Of a stretch of DNA of 16,214 nucleotides, positions 1 to 7,372 are shown one piece after another. Numbering within the stretch: the stretch's first letter is position 1; the number at the start of each line of letters is the position of its first letter. The notes under the pieces were generated by a model. That model had not been told where the DNA came from, did not search any database, and was given only the letters and a program-made list of their open reading frames with translations. The DNA lies in contig DATLFI010000026.1 of the NCBI GenBank assembly GCA_035524895.1, forward strand, positions 1 to 16,214, read 5' to 3'. The DNA comes from DATLFI01 sp035524895 (GTDB lineage: Bacteria > Acidobacteriota > Thermoanaerobaculia > Multivoradales > Multivoraceae). The translations under genes were made by a program, and so were the position numbers.

Positions 1-27
1 GGCCGCAAACCCCCGCGCCCAAAGCGG

Positions 28-2280
28 TTGGGGCGGCGTGGGGCCGTCTGCGGTGTTGCGCTCGCTCAGCGATGGACCCAGCATCGCCACCGCTCGCGCG
101 CCTTGCATACGGCCCCACGGCGCTCCCAACGCAGCCCACGGGGGTTCCACCACGGGCTGCTGGGCTTGCTGGGAATCCTGGCCGTGTCCTGGCCGTCGCT
201 CGCCCGCCAGCTCGAAGTCGGCTCCGCCGGGAATGCCGCCTCCGAGGTCGAGGCACGCACTGTGGGTGCCTGGGTGAACGACGAGGCGCTCGCTCGCGCC
301 GGCGGCGTTCGCGAAGGCTGGCTCACGCACGGGCGGACCTATTCCGAGCAGCGATTCAGCGAGCTCGACCAGGTCGACGACTCGAACGTGGCGAAGCTCG
401 GCCTCGCGTGGTCGTTCCCAACCGGGACGCGCCGGGGCATCGAGGCGACGCCGATCGTGGTCGATGGCGTGATGTTCCTGACCGCGCCGTGGAGTGTGGT
501 GCACGCGCTGGATGCCCGCACCGGCGAGGAGCTCTGGCGCTTCGATCCCGAGGTGCCGCGGTCCTACGCGTCGAAGGCCTGCTGCGACGTGGTCAACCGC
601 GGCGTCGCGCTGTACCGAGGCCGCGTCTTCGTGGGTACGCTCGACGGCCGCCTGGTTGCGCTCGAAGCAGCCACCGGCAAGGTCGAGTGGGACGTCGTCA
701 CGGTCGACCAGAGCGTCCCGTACACCATCACGGGCGCGCCACGCGTGGTGCGCGGCAAGGTGATCATCGGCAACGGCGGTGCCGAGTACGGCGTGCGCGG
801 CTACGTCTCCGCGTACGACTGGCAGACCGGCGAGCTCGTGTGGCGGACGTACACCGTGCCCGGCGATCCCTCCAAGGGCTTCGAGTCCGAGGCCATGCGC
901 CGGGCTGCCGAGACCTGGACCGGCGAGTGGTGGACCGTCGGCGGTGGCGGCACGGTCTGGGACTCGATGGCGTTCGACCCGGAGCTCGATCTGATCTACA
1001 TCGGCACCGGCAACGGGTCGCCGTGGAACCGCCACGTGCGCAGCCCGGGCGGTGGCGACAACCTGTACCTGTCGGCGATCCTGGCGTTGCGGGCCGAGAC
1101 GGGAGAGCTCGTCTGGCACTACCAGACCACCCCCGGCGACTCTTGGGACTACACCGCGACGCAGCACATCGTGCTGGCGGACCTCGAGATCGCCGGTCGC
1201 CAGCGCAAGGTCGCGATGCAAGCGCCGAAGAACGGCTTCTTCTACGTGCTCGACCGCGCCACCGGCGAGCTGATCTCCGCGGAGGCCTATGTGCCGGTGA
1301 CCTGGGCGGAGCGCGTGGACCTCGCCACCGGGAGGCCGGTCGAGCATCCGAGCGCGGACTACCGCTATCGTGACGCCGTCGTGCTGCCCTCGGCTCTGGG
1401 CGGTCACAACTGGCAGCCGATGTCGTTCCATCCGGGGACGGGTCTCGTGTACCTACCAGCCCAGGAGCGGGCCGCTGCCTACGCTCACGACGGCGACTTC
1501 ACGTACAACCCCAACACCTGGAACACGGGCACTCGCCGCGCGGGGCCGGAGGCGGTGCAGGAGGCGCAGGCGCGTCCGGTGCGCGCATTCCTCCTGGCCT
1601 GGGACCCCGTCGCGCAGCGCGAGCGCTGGCGGGTCGAGATGGCGGGCTACTGGAACGGAGGCGTGCTTTCGACCGCGGGCAACCTGGTGTTCCACGGGCG
1701 CTCCGATGGCTTCCTGGTCGCCTATCGCGCCACCGACGGTGAAGAGCTCTGGAAGGCCTGGGCAGCCACCGGGATCATCGCCGCTCCGATCAGCTACGAG
1801 CTCGATGGAGTGCAGTTCGTCACCGTGGCCGCTGGTTGGGGAGGCGCGTTCGGCCTGCAGCAGCCCGACCCGGCAGGTTCCGGGCTCGCCGATCCGGGGC
1901 AGGTGGTGACCTTCCAGCTCGGCGGGCGCGCGGCTGCGTCGGCGGCGACCGCGTCGGGTGGTGCCGCGGCCCCCTCGCCCGCGAGCTTGCCCGCGATCCC
2001 GGACGTCGGGGGTGATGCGCGCGTCTCGGAGGGAGAGCGTCTCTACGGGGCGTGGTGCTCCGCCTGCCACGGCGTCGAAGCGACGGGCGGCGGTATCGTG
2101 CCCGACCTCAGGCGTTCTTCGCGGAGCACGTTCGCCGACTATCCAGCGATCGTGCTCGAGGGCAGCCGCCAGGATGGCGGCATGCCTTCGCTGAAGGGCA
2201 AGCTCGATGCAGCCGAGGTCGCCGCGATCCGGTCCTACGTGATCCAGCGCCGCAACGTGCTCGCGGGGCGAAGCGGGTAG
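28..2280 (+). CDS. PQQ-dependent alcohol dehydrogenase with C-terminal cytochrome c domain (quinohemoprotein type)
   Basis: Periplasmic oxidation of alcohols with PQQ as cofactor, electrons passing to a fused c-type heme. Seen: a hydrophobic signal-like stretch at about residues 44-59 (LLGLLGILAVSW, then PSLA/RQ), an eight-bladed propeller-like run with repeated A-x-TGE-x-x-W blade motifs, the adjacent cysteine pair C185-C186 that forms the family's vicinal disulfide, and PGDSWDYTATQ with the probable catalytic Asp374. An Ala/Ser/Pro linker (about 630-660) leads to heme motif C677-S-A-C-H681 and a likely axial Met719 in GGMPSLKGKL. The residue two after the catalytic Asp is Thr376, not the Asp typical of lanthanide-dependent enzymes, so a calcium enzyme is inferred. 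The start is uncertain. The frame is open to base 1; TTG at 28 gives a long n-region, TTG at 103 gives a more normal signal peptide, and neither has a clear Shine-Dalgarno site. The substrate is unknown. Family call is firm. Confidence 0.95.
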   Translation: MGRRGAVCGVALAQRWTQHRHRSRALHTAPRRSQRSPRGFHHGLLGLLGILAVSWPSLARQLEVGSAGNAASEVEARTVGAWVNDEALARAGGVREGWLTHGRTYSEQRFSELDQVDDSNVAKLGLAWSFPTGTRRGIEATPIVVDGVMFLTAPWSVVHALDARTGEELWRFDPEVPRSYASKACCDVVNRGVALYRGRVFVGTLDGRLVALEAATGKVEWDVVTVDQSVPYTITGAPRVVRGKVIIGNGGAEYGVRGYVSAYDWQTGELVWRTYTVPGDPSKGFESEAMRRAAETWTGEWWTVGGGGTVWDSMAFDPELDLIYIGTGNGSPWNRHVRSPGGGDNLYLSAILALRAETGELVWHYQTTPGDSWDYTATQHIVLADLEIAGRQRKVAMQAPKNGFFYVLDRATGELISAEAYVPVTWAERVDLATGRPVEHPSADYRYRDAVVLPSALGGHNWQPMSFHPGTGLVYLPAQERAAAYAHDGDFTYNPNTWNTGTRRAGPEAVQEAQARPVRAFLLAWDPVAQRERWRVEMAGYWNGGVLSTAGNLVFHGRSDGFLVAYRATDGEELWKAWAATGIIAAPISYELDGVQFVTVAAGWGGAFGLQQPDPAGSGLADPGQVVTFQLGGRAAASAATASGGAAAPSPASLPAIPDVGGDARVSEGERLYGAWCSACHGVEATGGGIVPDLRRSSRSTFADYPAIVLEGSRQDGGMPSLKGKLDAAEVAAIRSYVIQRRNVLAGRSG

Positions 2281-2311
2281 CAGTGGTCCATGGGCCGCCC
2301 ATGGACCACTG
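2281..2311. terminator. Perfect inverted repeat just after the dehydrogenase stop codon
   Basis: Arms CAGTGGTCCATGGG and CCCATGGACCACTG (14 bp, no mismatch) are separated by CCG and begin at the base immediately after the TAG stop. As RNA this is a very stable hairpin, most simply the transcription end of the dehydrogenase gene. No T-run follows, so it is not a classical intrinsic terminator. It could instead be an mRNA 3'-end stabiliser, a REP-like element or a dyad protein site. Confidence 0.6.
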
Positions 2312-2554
2312 CGTGAAGCGGCCGGGCCCCGTCCCGGAAGCGCGCGCCGAGCGCGCGCGTGCCGTCGCAGCGCGATGCCGAGTAAGGCGACGGTTGAGGG
2401 AACTCTCGATCGACGCGACGGGCCGGGTGGGCGGGTCCGGGCCGGGCCCCGCCCCGGCCGCGCGTTGCCGAACAGGAGAACGTCGAGCTCGGCCTTACCC
2501 TACGGGAGATGAAAGCAAGGCCCTTTCAGAACGGCCCGCTCGGGCGTCGACGGC
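2312..2554. other. GC-rich gene-free spacer with repeats and hairpins
   Basis: No convincing coding sequence is seen between the dehydrogenase hairpin and the convergent VOC gene. The stretch holds two near-identical GC boxes 120 bp apart (2320-2337 and 2440-2457), a further hairpin of alternating CG at 2341-2357, and otherwise unexplained sequence. It may be the remnant of a mobile or repeat element, or a convergent-transcription buffer. I could not match it to a known RNA family. Confidence 0.5.
2320..2457. repeat. Pair of direct-repeat GC hairpins, 120 bp apart
   Basis: The box GGCCGGGCCCCGYCCCGG occurs at 2320-2337 (Y = T) and 2440-2457 (Y = C), differing at one base. Each is itself a hairpin with a GC stem and the loop CCCCGY. 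Between them, CGCGCGC-CGA-GCGCGCG at 2341-2357 forms another stem. Chance recurrence is possible in such GC-rich DNA, but 17 of 18 matches plus the shared fold argue for a small repeated element. Confidence 0.45.
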
Positions 2555-3064
2555 TCATCGGTCCGCGATCGGCTGTGCCAACCCGACGACGTTGCCGCCC
2601 GGCTCGCGGACGAAGATCTCGCGCATGCCGTAGAACGTGTCGCGCGGCCCGAGCAGAAGGGTCGCGTCGACCAGCGACCCGCGTACTGCCTCGAGGTCTT
2701 CCACCTCCACGAAGAGGTACGTCGGTGACGCGCGCTCGGGCGCCAGGCTCGCGTCGTCCGCTCGCATACTGTCGAGTGTTTGCATCATCAGCTCCATGCC
2801 GTCTCGCTGCAGGATCACGAAGCCCAGGCGGTCTTCGTGGGGCACCTCCGCGGTAACCGCGAATCCGAGGCTGCGCCAGAACGGTAGCGATGGCTCGATC
2901 TGGTCGACCTGGAGGATCGGCGTCATCTTGCGCAAGACCGGGGGCGGATCGCTCGGCATGGCTGCTCCTGCCGCGAGGCTGGCCGCGAAGGCCGCGGCCA
3001 GCAGGCGGGTCGAGATCGTTCTCGTGGAACGCGGTGGACGCGTGCAACGCGGTGGGCGGGTCAT
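2555..3064 (-). CDS. VOC (glyoxalase/bleomycin-resistance fold) protein with N-terminal signal sequence
   Basis: A 169-residue protein. Residues 47-166 look like a single vicinal-oxygen-chelate domain: it opens MTPILQVDQIEPSLPFWRSLGF (beta strand, then the helix with the typical x-x-FW-x-x-LGF pattern), continues with a GFVILQRDGMELMM strand pair, and closes with FYGMREIFVREPGGNVVGLAQ, whose Glu149 or Glu153 is in the usual metal or substrate position. The start at 3064 is supported by a GGAGGAG Shine-Dalgarno site 7 nt upstream. It adds an Arg-rich n-region and hydrophobic stretch (about residues 20-36, LLAAAFAASLAAGAA), so export is inferred, unusual for a mostly cytosolic family. The gene is divergent from the FAD oxidase at 3204. 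The reaction cannot be told from sequence: dioxygenase, lyase and antibiotic-binding members share this fold. An internal Met47 start would give a cytosolic version but lacks the strong ribosome-binding site. Confidence 0.85.
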   Translation of the reverse strand: MTRPPRCTRPPRSTRTISTRLLAAAFAASLAAGAAMPSDPPPVLRKMTPILQVDQIEPSLPFWRSLGFAVTAEVPHEDRLGFVILQRDGMELMMQTLDSMRADDASLAPERASPTYLFVEVEDLEAVRGSLVDATLLLGPRDTFYGMREIFVREPGGNVVGLAQPIADR

Positions 3065-3071
3065 CCAGAAG

Positions 3072-3078
3072 CTCCTCC
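3072..3078 (-). promoter_or_regulatory. Shine-Dalgarno site fixing the VOC gene start
   Basis: On the minus strand this reads GGAGGAG, 7 nt before the ATG at 3064. It is one of the best ribosome-binding sites in the window and favours the version of the protein that carries the signal sequence. Confidence 0.75.
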
Positions 3079-3144
3079 GCCTGCAGCGTACGACGGCTGG
3101 GCCTGATTGCGGTAGGACGGTTTGGAACACTGGAGGCTTCCTGC

Positions 3145-3173
3145 ATCAATGGGGGACACGCAGTGGCTATAGT
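3145..3173 (+). promoter_or_regulatory. Possible promoter for the FAD oxidase gene
   Basis: TATAGT at 3168-3173 matches the sigma70 -10 consensus at 5 of 6 positions and stands out in this GC-rich DNA, 31 bp before the ATG at 3204. The -35 region with a 17-bp spacer is only ATCAAT (3145-3150), a poor match. It lies in the 139-bp divergent gap. Confidence 0.35.
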
Positions 3174-3203
3174 GCTGCGCCCACCAAGCCCGAGGACAGC
3201 GCC

Positions 3204-4586
3204 ATGGATCTGATCGATCGCCTGCGTCAAGAGCTCGGATCCGACAGCGTGCTGGAGGGAGAAGAGGTGCGCCAGCGCGGCAGTGGCTGGGGGCGGCCCG
3301 AGCCGTGCGGTGCGCTCGCGCTGGTGCGGCCGCGGAGCACGGAGGAGGTCTCGCTGGTGCTGCGCTCGTGCCACGAGATGAGGCAGCCGGTCGTGACGCA
3401 CGGCGGCCTCACGGGCCTGGTGGGCGGGGCGGTCGCGGGCGAGGGCGAGCTGGTGCTCTCGCTCGAGCGGCTGAACCGCATCGAGGAGGTCGATGCCCAG
3501 GGTCGCACGATGACGGTGCAGGCCGGCGTGACGCTGCAGGCCGTGCAAGAGCACGCCGAGGCCGAAGGCCTGCTGTTCGCCCTCGACCTCGGGGCTCGCG
3601 GCTCGTGCACCATCGGAGGCAACGTCGCGACCAACGCCGGCGGCAACCACGTGATCCGTTACGGCATGACGCGAGCCCAGGTTCTGGGTCTCGAGGCGGT
3701 GCTGGCCGACGGCACGGTCATCTCCGATCTCGGCAAGATGCTCAAGAACAACGCCGGCTACGACCTCAAGCAGCTATTCATCGGCTCCGAGGGCACGCTC
3801 GGCGTGGTGACTCGCATCGTCCTTCGCCTCTGGCCCAGGCCGCGCAGCGAGGCCACCGCCTTGGTTGCCTCGGCTAGCTTCGGCAAGGTTGTCGAGCTGC
3901 TGGCCGAGGCGCAGCGGCGGCTCGGCTCCGACCTCGCGGCTTTCGAGGTGATGTGGCCGGAGTTCTACGACATCGTGACCACGCCGCCGGCAAGGAACCA
4001 ACGTCCGCTCGAGCACGGTCACCCGATCTACGCTCTGGTCGAGGCCCTCGGGACGTCTCCCGACGAGGACCGAGCTCGCTTCGAGGCGTTCCTCGGCGAG
4101 GCAGTCGAGGCCGGGCTCGTGGAGGACGCCGCGGTGGCCACCACGCCTCCTGAACGGCGCGCGCTGTGGGCGCTGCGCGATTCGGTCGATCAGCTCGCGC
4201 GTCTGGGACCGATCTACACCTTCGACGTGAGCTTGCCCATAGCCACCATGGAGTCGTACGTCGCCGAGGTACGCGAGCGCCTCGGGCGTGAATGGTCCGA
4301 TCCGAAGTGCGTCGTCTTCGGCCATCTAGGCGACGGCAACCTCCACGTGATCGCTGGCGTCGGCGAGAGTGGGCCGGCCGTCAGGCTGCGCGTCGAGCAC
4401 GCCGTGTACGACCCGCTGCGGGCGCGGGCCGGATCGGTATCCGCGGAGCACGGGATCGGCCTCGAGAAACGCCCGTGGCTCTCGTGGAGCCGCGGCCCAG
4501 ACGAGATCGCCCTGATGAGGCGGATCAAGGTCGCGCTCGATCCGAAGGGGATCCTGAACCCGGGAAAGGTGCTGCCGCCGGAGTAG
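3204..4586 (+). CDS. D-2-hydroxyglutarate dehydrogenase-like FAD-linked oxidase (GlcD/DLD family)
   Basis: A 460-residue flavoprotein that should oxidise a D-2-hydroxy acid. The closest resemblance by eye is D-2-hydroxyglutarate dehydrogenase; D-lactate or glycolate remain possible. The PCMH-type FAD domain shows HGGLTGLVGGAV (from residue 66), GGNVATNAGGNHVIRYG (from 138) and KNNAGYDLKQLFIGSEGTLG (ending at 200). The C-terminal domain shows GHLGDGNLH (373-381), SAEHG (E415) and the family terminus NPGKVLP. His374, His381 and Glu415 match the expected metal triad. There is no 4Fe-4S domain, unlike larger GlcD-GlcF fusions, and no glcE or glcF neighbour. The start is set by GAGGA at 3192-3196, 7 nt upstream of ATG, and by where family similarity begins. 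The frame is open well upstream, but that part overlaps the opposite VOC gene and is rejected. Confidence 0.93.
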   Translation: MDLIDRLRQELGSDSVLEGEEVRQRGSGWGRPEPCGALALVRPRSTEEVSLVLRSCHEMRQPVVTHGGLTGLVGGAVAGEGELVLSLERLNRIEEVDAQGRTMTVQAGVTLQAVQEHAEAEGLLFALDLGARGSCTIGGNVATNAGGNHVIRYGMTRAQVLGLEAVLADGTVISDLGKMLKNNAGYDLKQLFIGSEGTLGVVTRIVLRLWPRPRSEATALVASASFGKVVELLAEAQRRLGSDLAAFEVMWPEFYDIVTTPPARNQRPLEHGHPIYALVEALGTSPDEDRARFEAFLGEAVEAGLVEDAAVATTPPERRALWALRDSVDQLARLGPIYTFDVSLPIATMESYVAEVRERLGREWSDPKCVVFGHLGDGNLHVIAGVGESGPAVRLRVEHAVYDPLRARAGSVSAEHGIGLEKRPWLSWSRGPDEIALMRRIKVALDPKGILNPGKVLPPE

Positions 4587-4642
4587 CTCAGGCTACGACT
4601 ACGAGTTGCGATCCCGACCGCCGGCGTTCGGGCTGGCCTTCA

Positions 4643-6040
4643 TCACGGCTTCCAATCGGGTGGCGGCAGGAAGTAGATGGTGAGACGCGGTCGCCACGCC
4701 GAGCTGGGACCTGCGTGGCGAAACGCTGCTCCGATCACCTTGCCCGAGGGCGTGTCCTCGACCACCGGCAGTGCGGACCATCGACCCGCGCCACCCGGGC
4801 AGTCCTGGTCGGGGATGCAGGGCAGCACGCCGGCGGGTCCCTCGACCTCGAGCTGGAAACCCTGGAACCCGGCGCCGCGAGGTAGCTTCACGGCTAGTAC
4901 CTGGCAGCCGCCGGTGGCGAAGTCCCGCGCGACGTCCGAGAGCTCTGCCGGCACGGTCGGGTTCGCGGCGAGCAACGGGCCAGCGACCCGCTCCGTGTCC
5001 GGGGTCGCGGGCATCGCGGCAAGTTCTTTGGCGAGAGCTGCCGTCAGCGGACGCAGGGCGGCGGGGCACGGAGGCGGACCCGCGGATCGCGACTCGCCGC
5101 CGGCGGTGACCGCCCACTCGTTGGGCCGGCACTCGATGCAAGAACCGTCGCGCGAGGCACGCAGCGATTCCGATCGCGGCGGAGGGGTGGGCGGAGCCGG
5201 TGCTGGTGCCGGTGGTGCCGCGGTGCCGGGTCGTGCGGTGGGTGGTGGGTCCTCGCGGGGAGGAGTCGGAACGACCGTCTCGATCGGGGCAGGCGCGGCA
5301 GCGGTAGGTGTCGGGGCCGCTGCCTGCTGCGGGCGGTCTCGAGGATCGGGCGTCGGCTCGGCTGGAGGCGCAGGCCGGTCAGGAGCCGAGGGGCTCGGCG
5401 ACGCCGGGTCGCGGGCGCTGGCCGGCGCCGGAAGCGGTGGGTGTCGCCCCGCGTCGGCCGCGCGCCGGCGCTCGCGCTCCTCGCGCTCGCGCCGCCGCGC
5501 TTCTTGCTCCTCGGTCCGCGTCTGGTCCCGGGCGGCTCGCTCCGCCTCGCGCTGGGTAGGACGGGCTTCGCCCGCTGCCTCGCTCCGTCCCGCGGGGCGC
5601 TCGCGCTCGCGTGCTCTGGGTGCTCCCGTCGCGCCGCGCGGCGGTCCTGCGACCGAGTAGATCCGAATGCGCAGCCGCTCGGTCGAGTCGCCGAACTTCA
5701 CCTGGAAGGTCTTCTCCTCGACTGGCTTGCGACCGGCATCCAACCGTACCTGCGCGTCATAGCCGAGGAACTGCGGGTGGCGGACGCTCACCACCCAAAG
5801 ACCCTCGGCGAGTCCGGCGACCTCGGCAGCGCCCGCAGCGTCGGTCTCGAGCCGAGGCCCGTTGCCGGCGGTGCCGAGGTAGGCGAGCACCACCGAGGCG
5901 CCGCCTACCGGTCGCCCACCGCGGTCTTTGACCTCGACGCCGAGGCCCGCGGGCCCGGCCCAAGGTTGGGCGCGAGCGGAGTCCGCGCAGAGCGCAGACA
6001 ACAGCACGATCCAGAGCCAGGCGAGCCGAGCACGGGACAT
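4643..6040 (-). CDS. Secreted protein of unknown function: carboxypeptidase-regulatory-like domain, charged and Pro-rich linker, six-cysteine C-terminus
   Basis: Not recognised as a known family over its full 465 residues. Seen in order: a signal peptide (hydrophobic 6-18, ADSARA/QPW), a small beta domain at about 32-115 (V-x-D-x-GGRPVGGASVVL, then TDAAGAAEVAGLAEG-x-W) typical of carboxypeptidase-regulatory/Ig-like folds, an Arg/Glu-rich helix-prone segment at about 140-197, a Pro/Ala-rich segment at about 200-290, and a C-terminal domain at about 298-465. That last domain has cysteines at 301, 304, 325, 379, 408 and 414, an even number that could make three disulfides. The protein is likely periplasmic or surface-exposed, with the Pro-rich part spanning a distance. 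It follows the acyl-CoA dehydrogenase on the same strand after 37 bp. The start ATG at 6040 has only a weak GTGAG upstream, but the signal peptide supports it. Confidence 0.8.
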   Translation of the reverse strand: MSRARLAWLWIVLLSALCADSARAQPWAGPAGLGVEVKDRGGRPVGGASVVLAYLGTAGNGPRLETDAAGAAEVAGLAEGLWVVSVRHPQFLGYDAQVRLDAGRKPVEEKTFQVKFGDSTERLRIRIYSVAGPPRGATGAPRARERERPAGRSEAAGEARPTQREAERAARDQTRTEEQEARRREREERERRRAADAGRHPPLPAPASARDPASPSPSAPDRPAPPAEPTPDPRDRPQQAAAPTPTAAAPAPIETVVPTPPREDPPPTARPGTAAPPAPAPAPPTPPPRSESLRASRDGSCIECRPNEWAVTAGGESRSAGPPPCPAALRPLTAALAKELAAMPATPDTERVAGPLLAANPTVPAELSDVARDFATGGCQVLAVKLPRGAGFQGFQLEVEGPAGVLPCIPDQDCPGGAGRWSALPVVEDTPSGKVIGAAFRHAGPSSAWRPRLTIYFLPPPDWKP

Positions 6041-6077
6041 CGGCTCACGGTAGCACGGGGCCGAAGGCCGCGGTCCG

Positions 6078-7241
<1,164 letters not shown>

Positions 7242-7362
7242 GGGGGCGGAGGTTAGCGGATGCCGTGCCGGCGGGTCTCCTGGCACTGCTGCCCCGTAAC
7301 CTTCACCGTCATATTCCGTCTCAAGAGGTAGCCCGGGCTGTCTGGCTGCCGCACGCGTCACC

Positions 7363-7368
7363 GAGGAG
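7363..7368 (+). promoter_or_regulatory. Shine-Dalgarno site fixing the ADOP permease start
   Basis: GAGGAG lies 4 nt before the ATG at 7373. It selects this start over an upstream in-frame one at 7265, which would add 36 residues unlike the family and would sit almost against the divergent dehydrogenase start. Confidence 0.65.
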
Positions 7369-7372
7369 CTTC

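Noticed and set aside
72..1373. Long Arg-rich open frame (433 codons) inside the PQQ dehydrogenase
   Set aside because: Arg/Gly-rich shadow frame typical of GC-rich coding DNA; the overlapping frame has clear family motifs throughout.
2637..3203. N-terminal extension of the FAD oxidase by 189 codons
   Set aside because: It lies over the opposite-strand VOC gene, has no family similarity, and a good ribosome-binding site marks the ATG at 3204.
7242..7361. 40-codon upstream extension of the acyl-CoA dehydrogenase
   Set aside because: No family similarity; it would run across the divergent promoter region to the edge of the permease gene.
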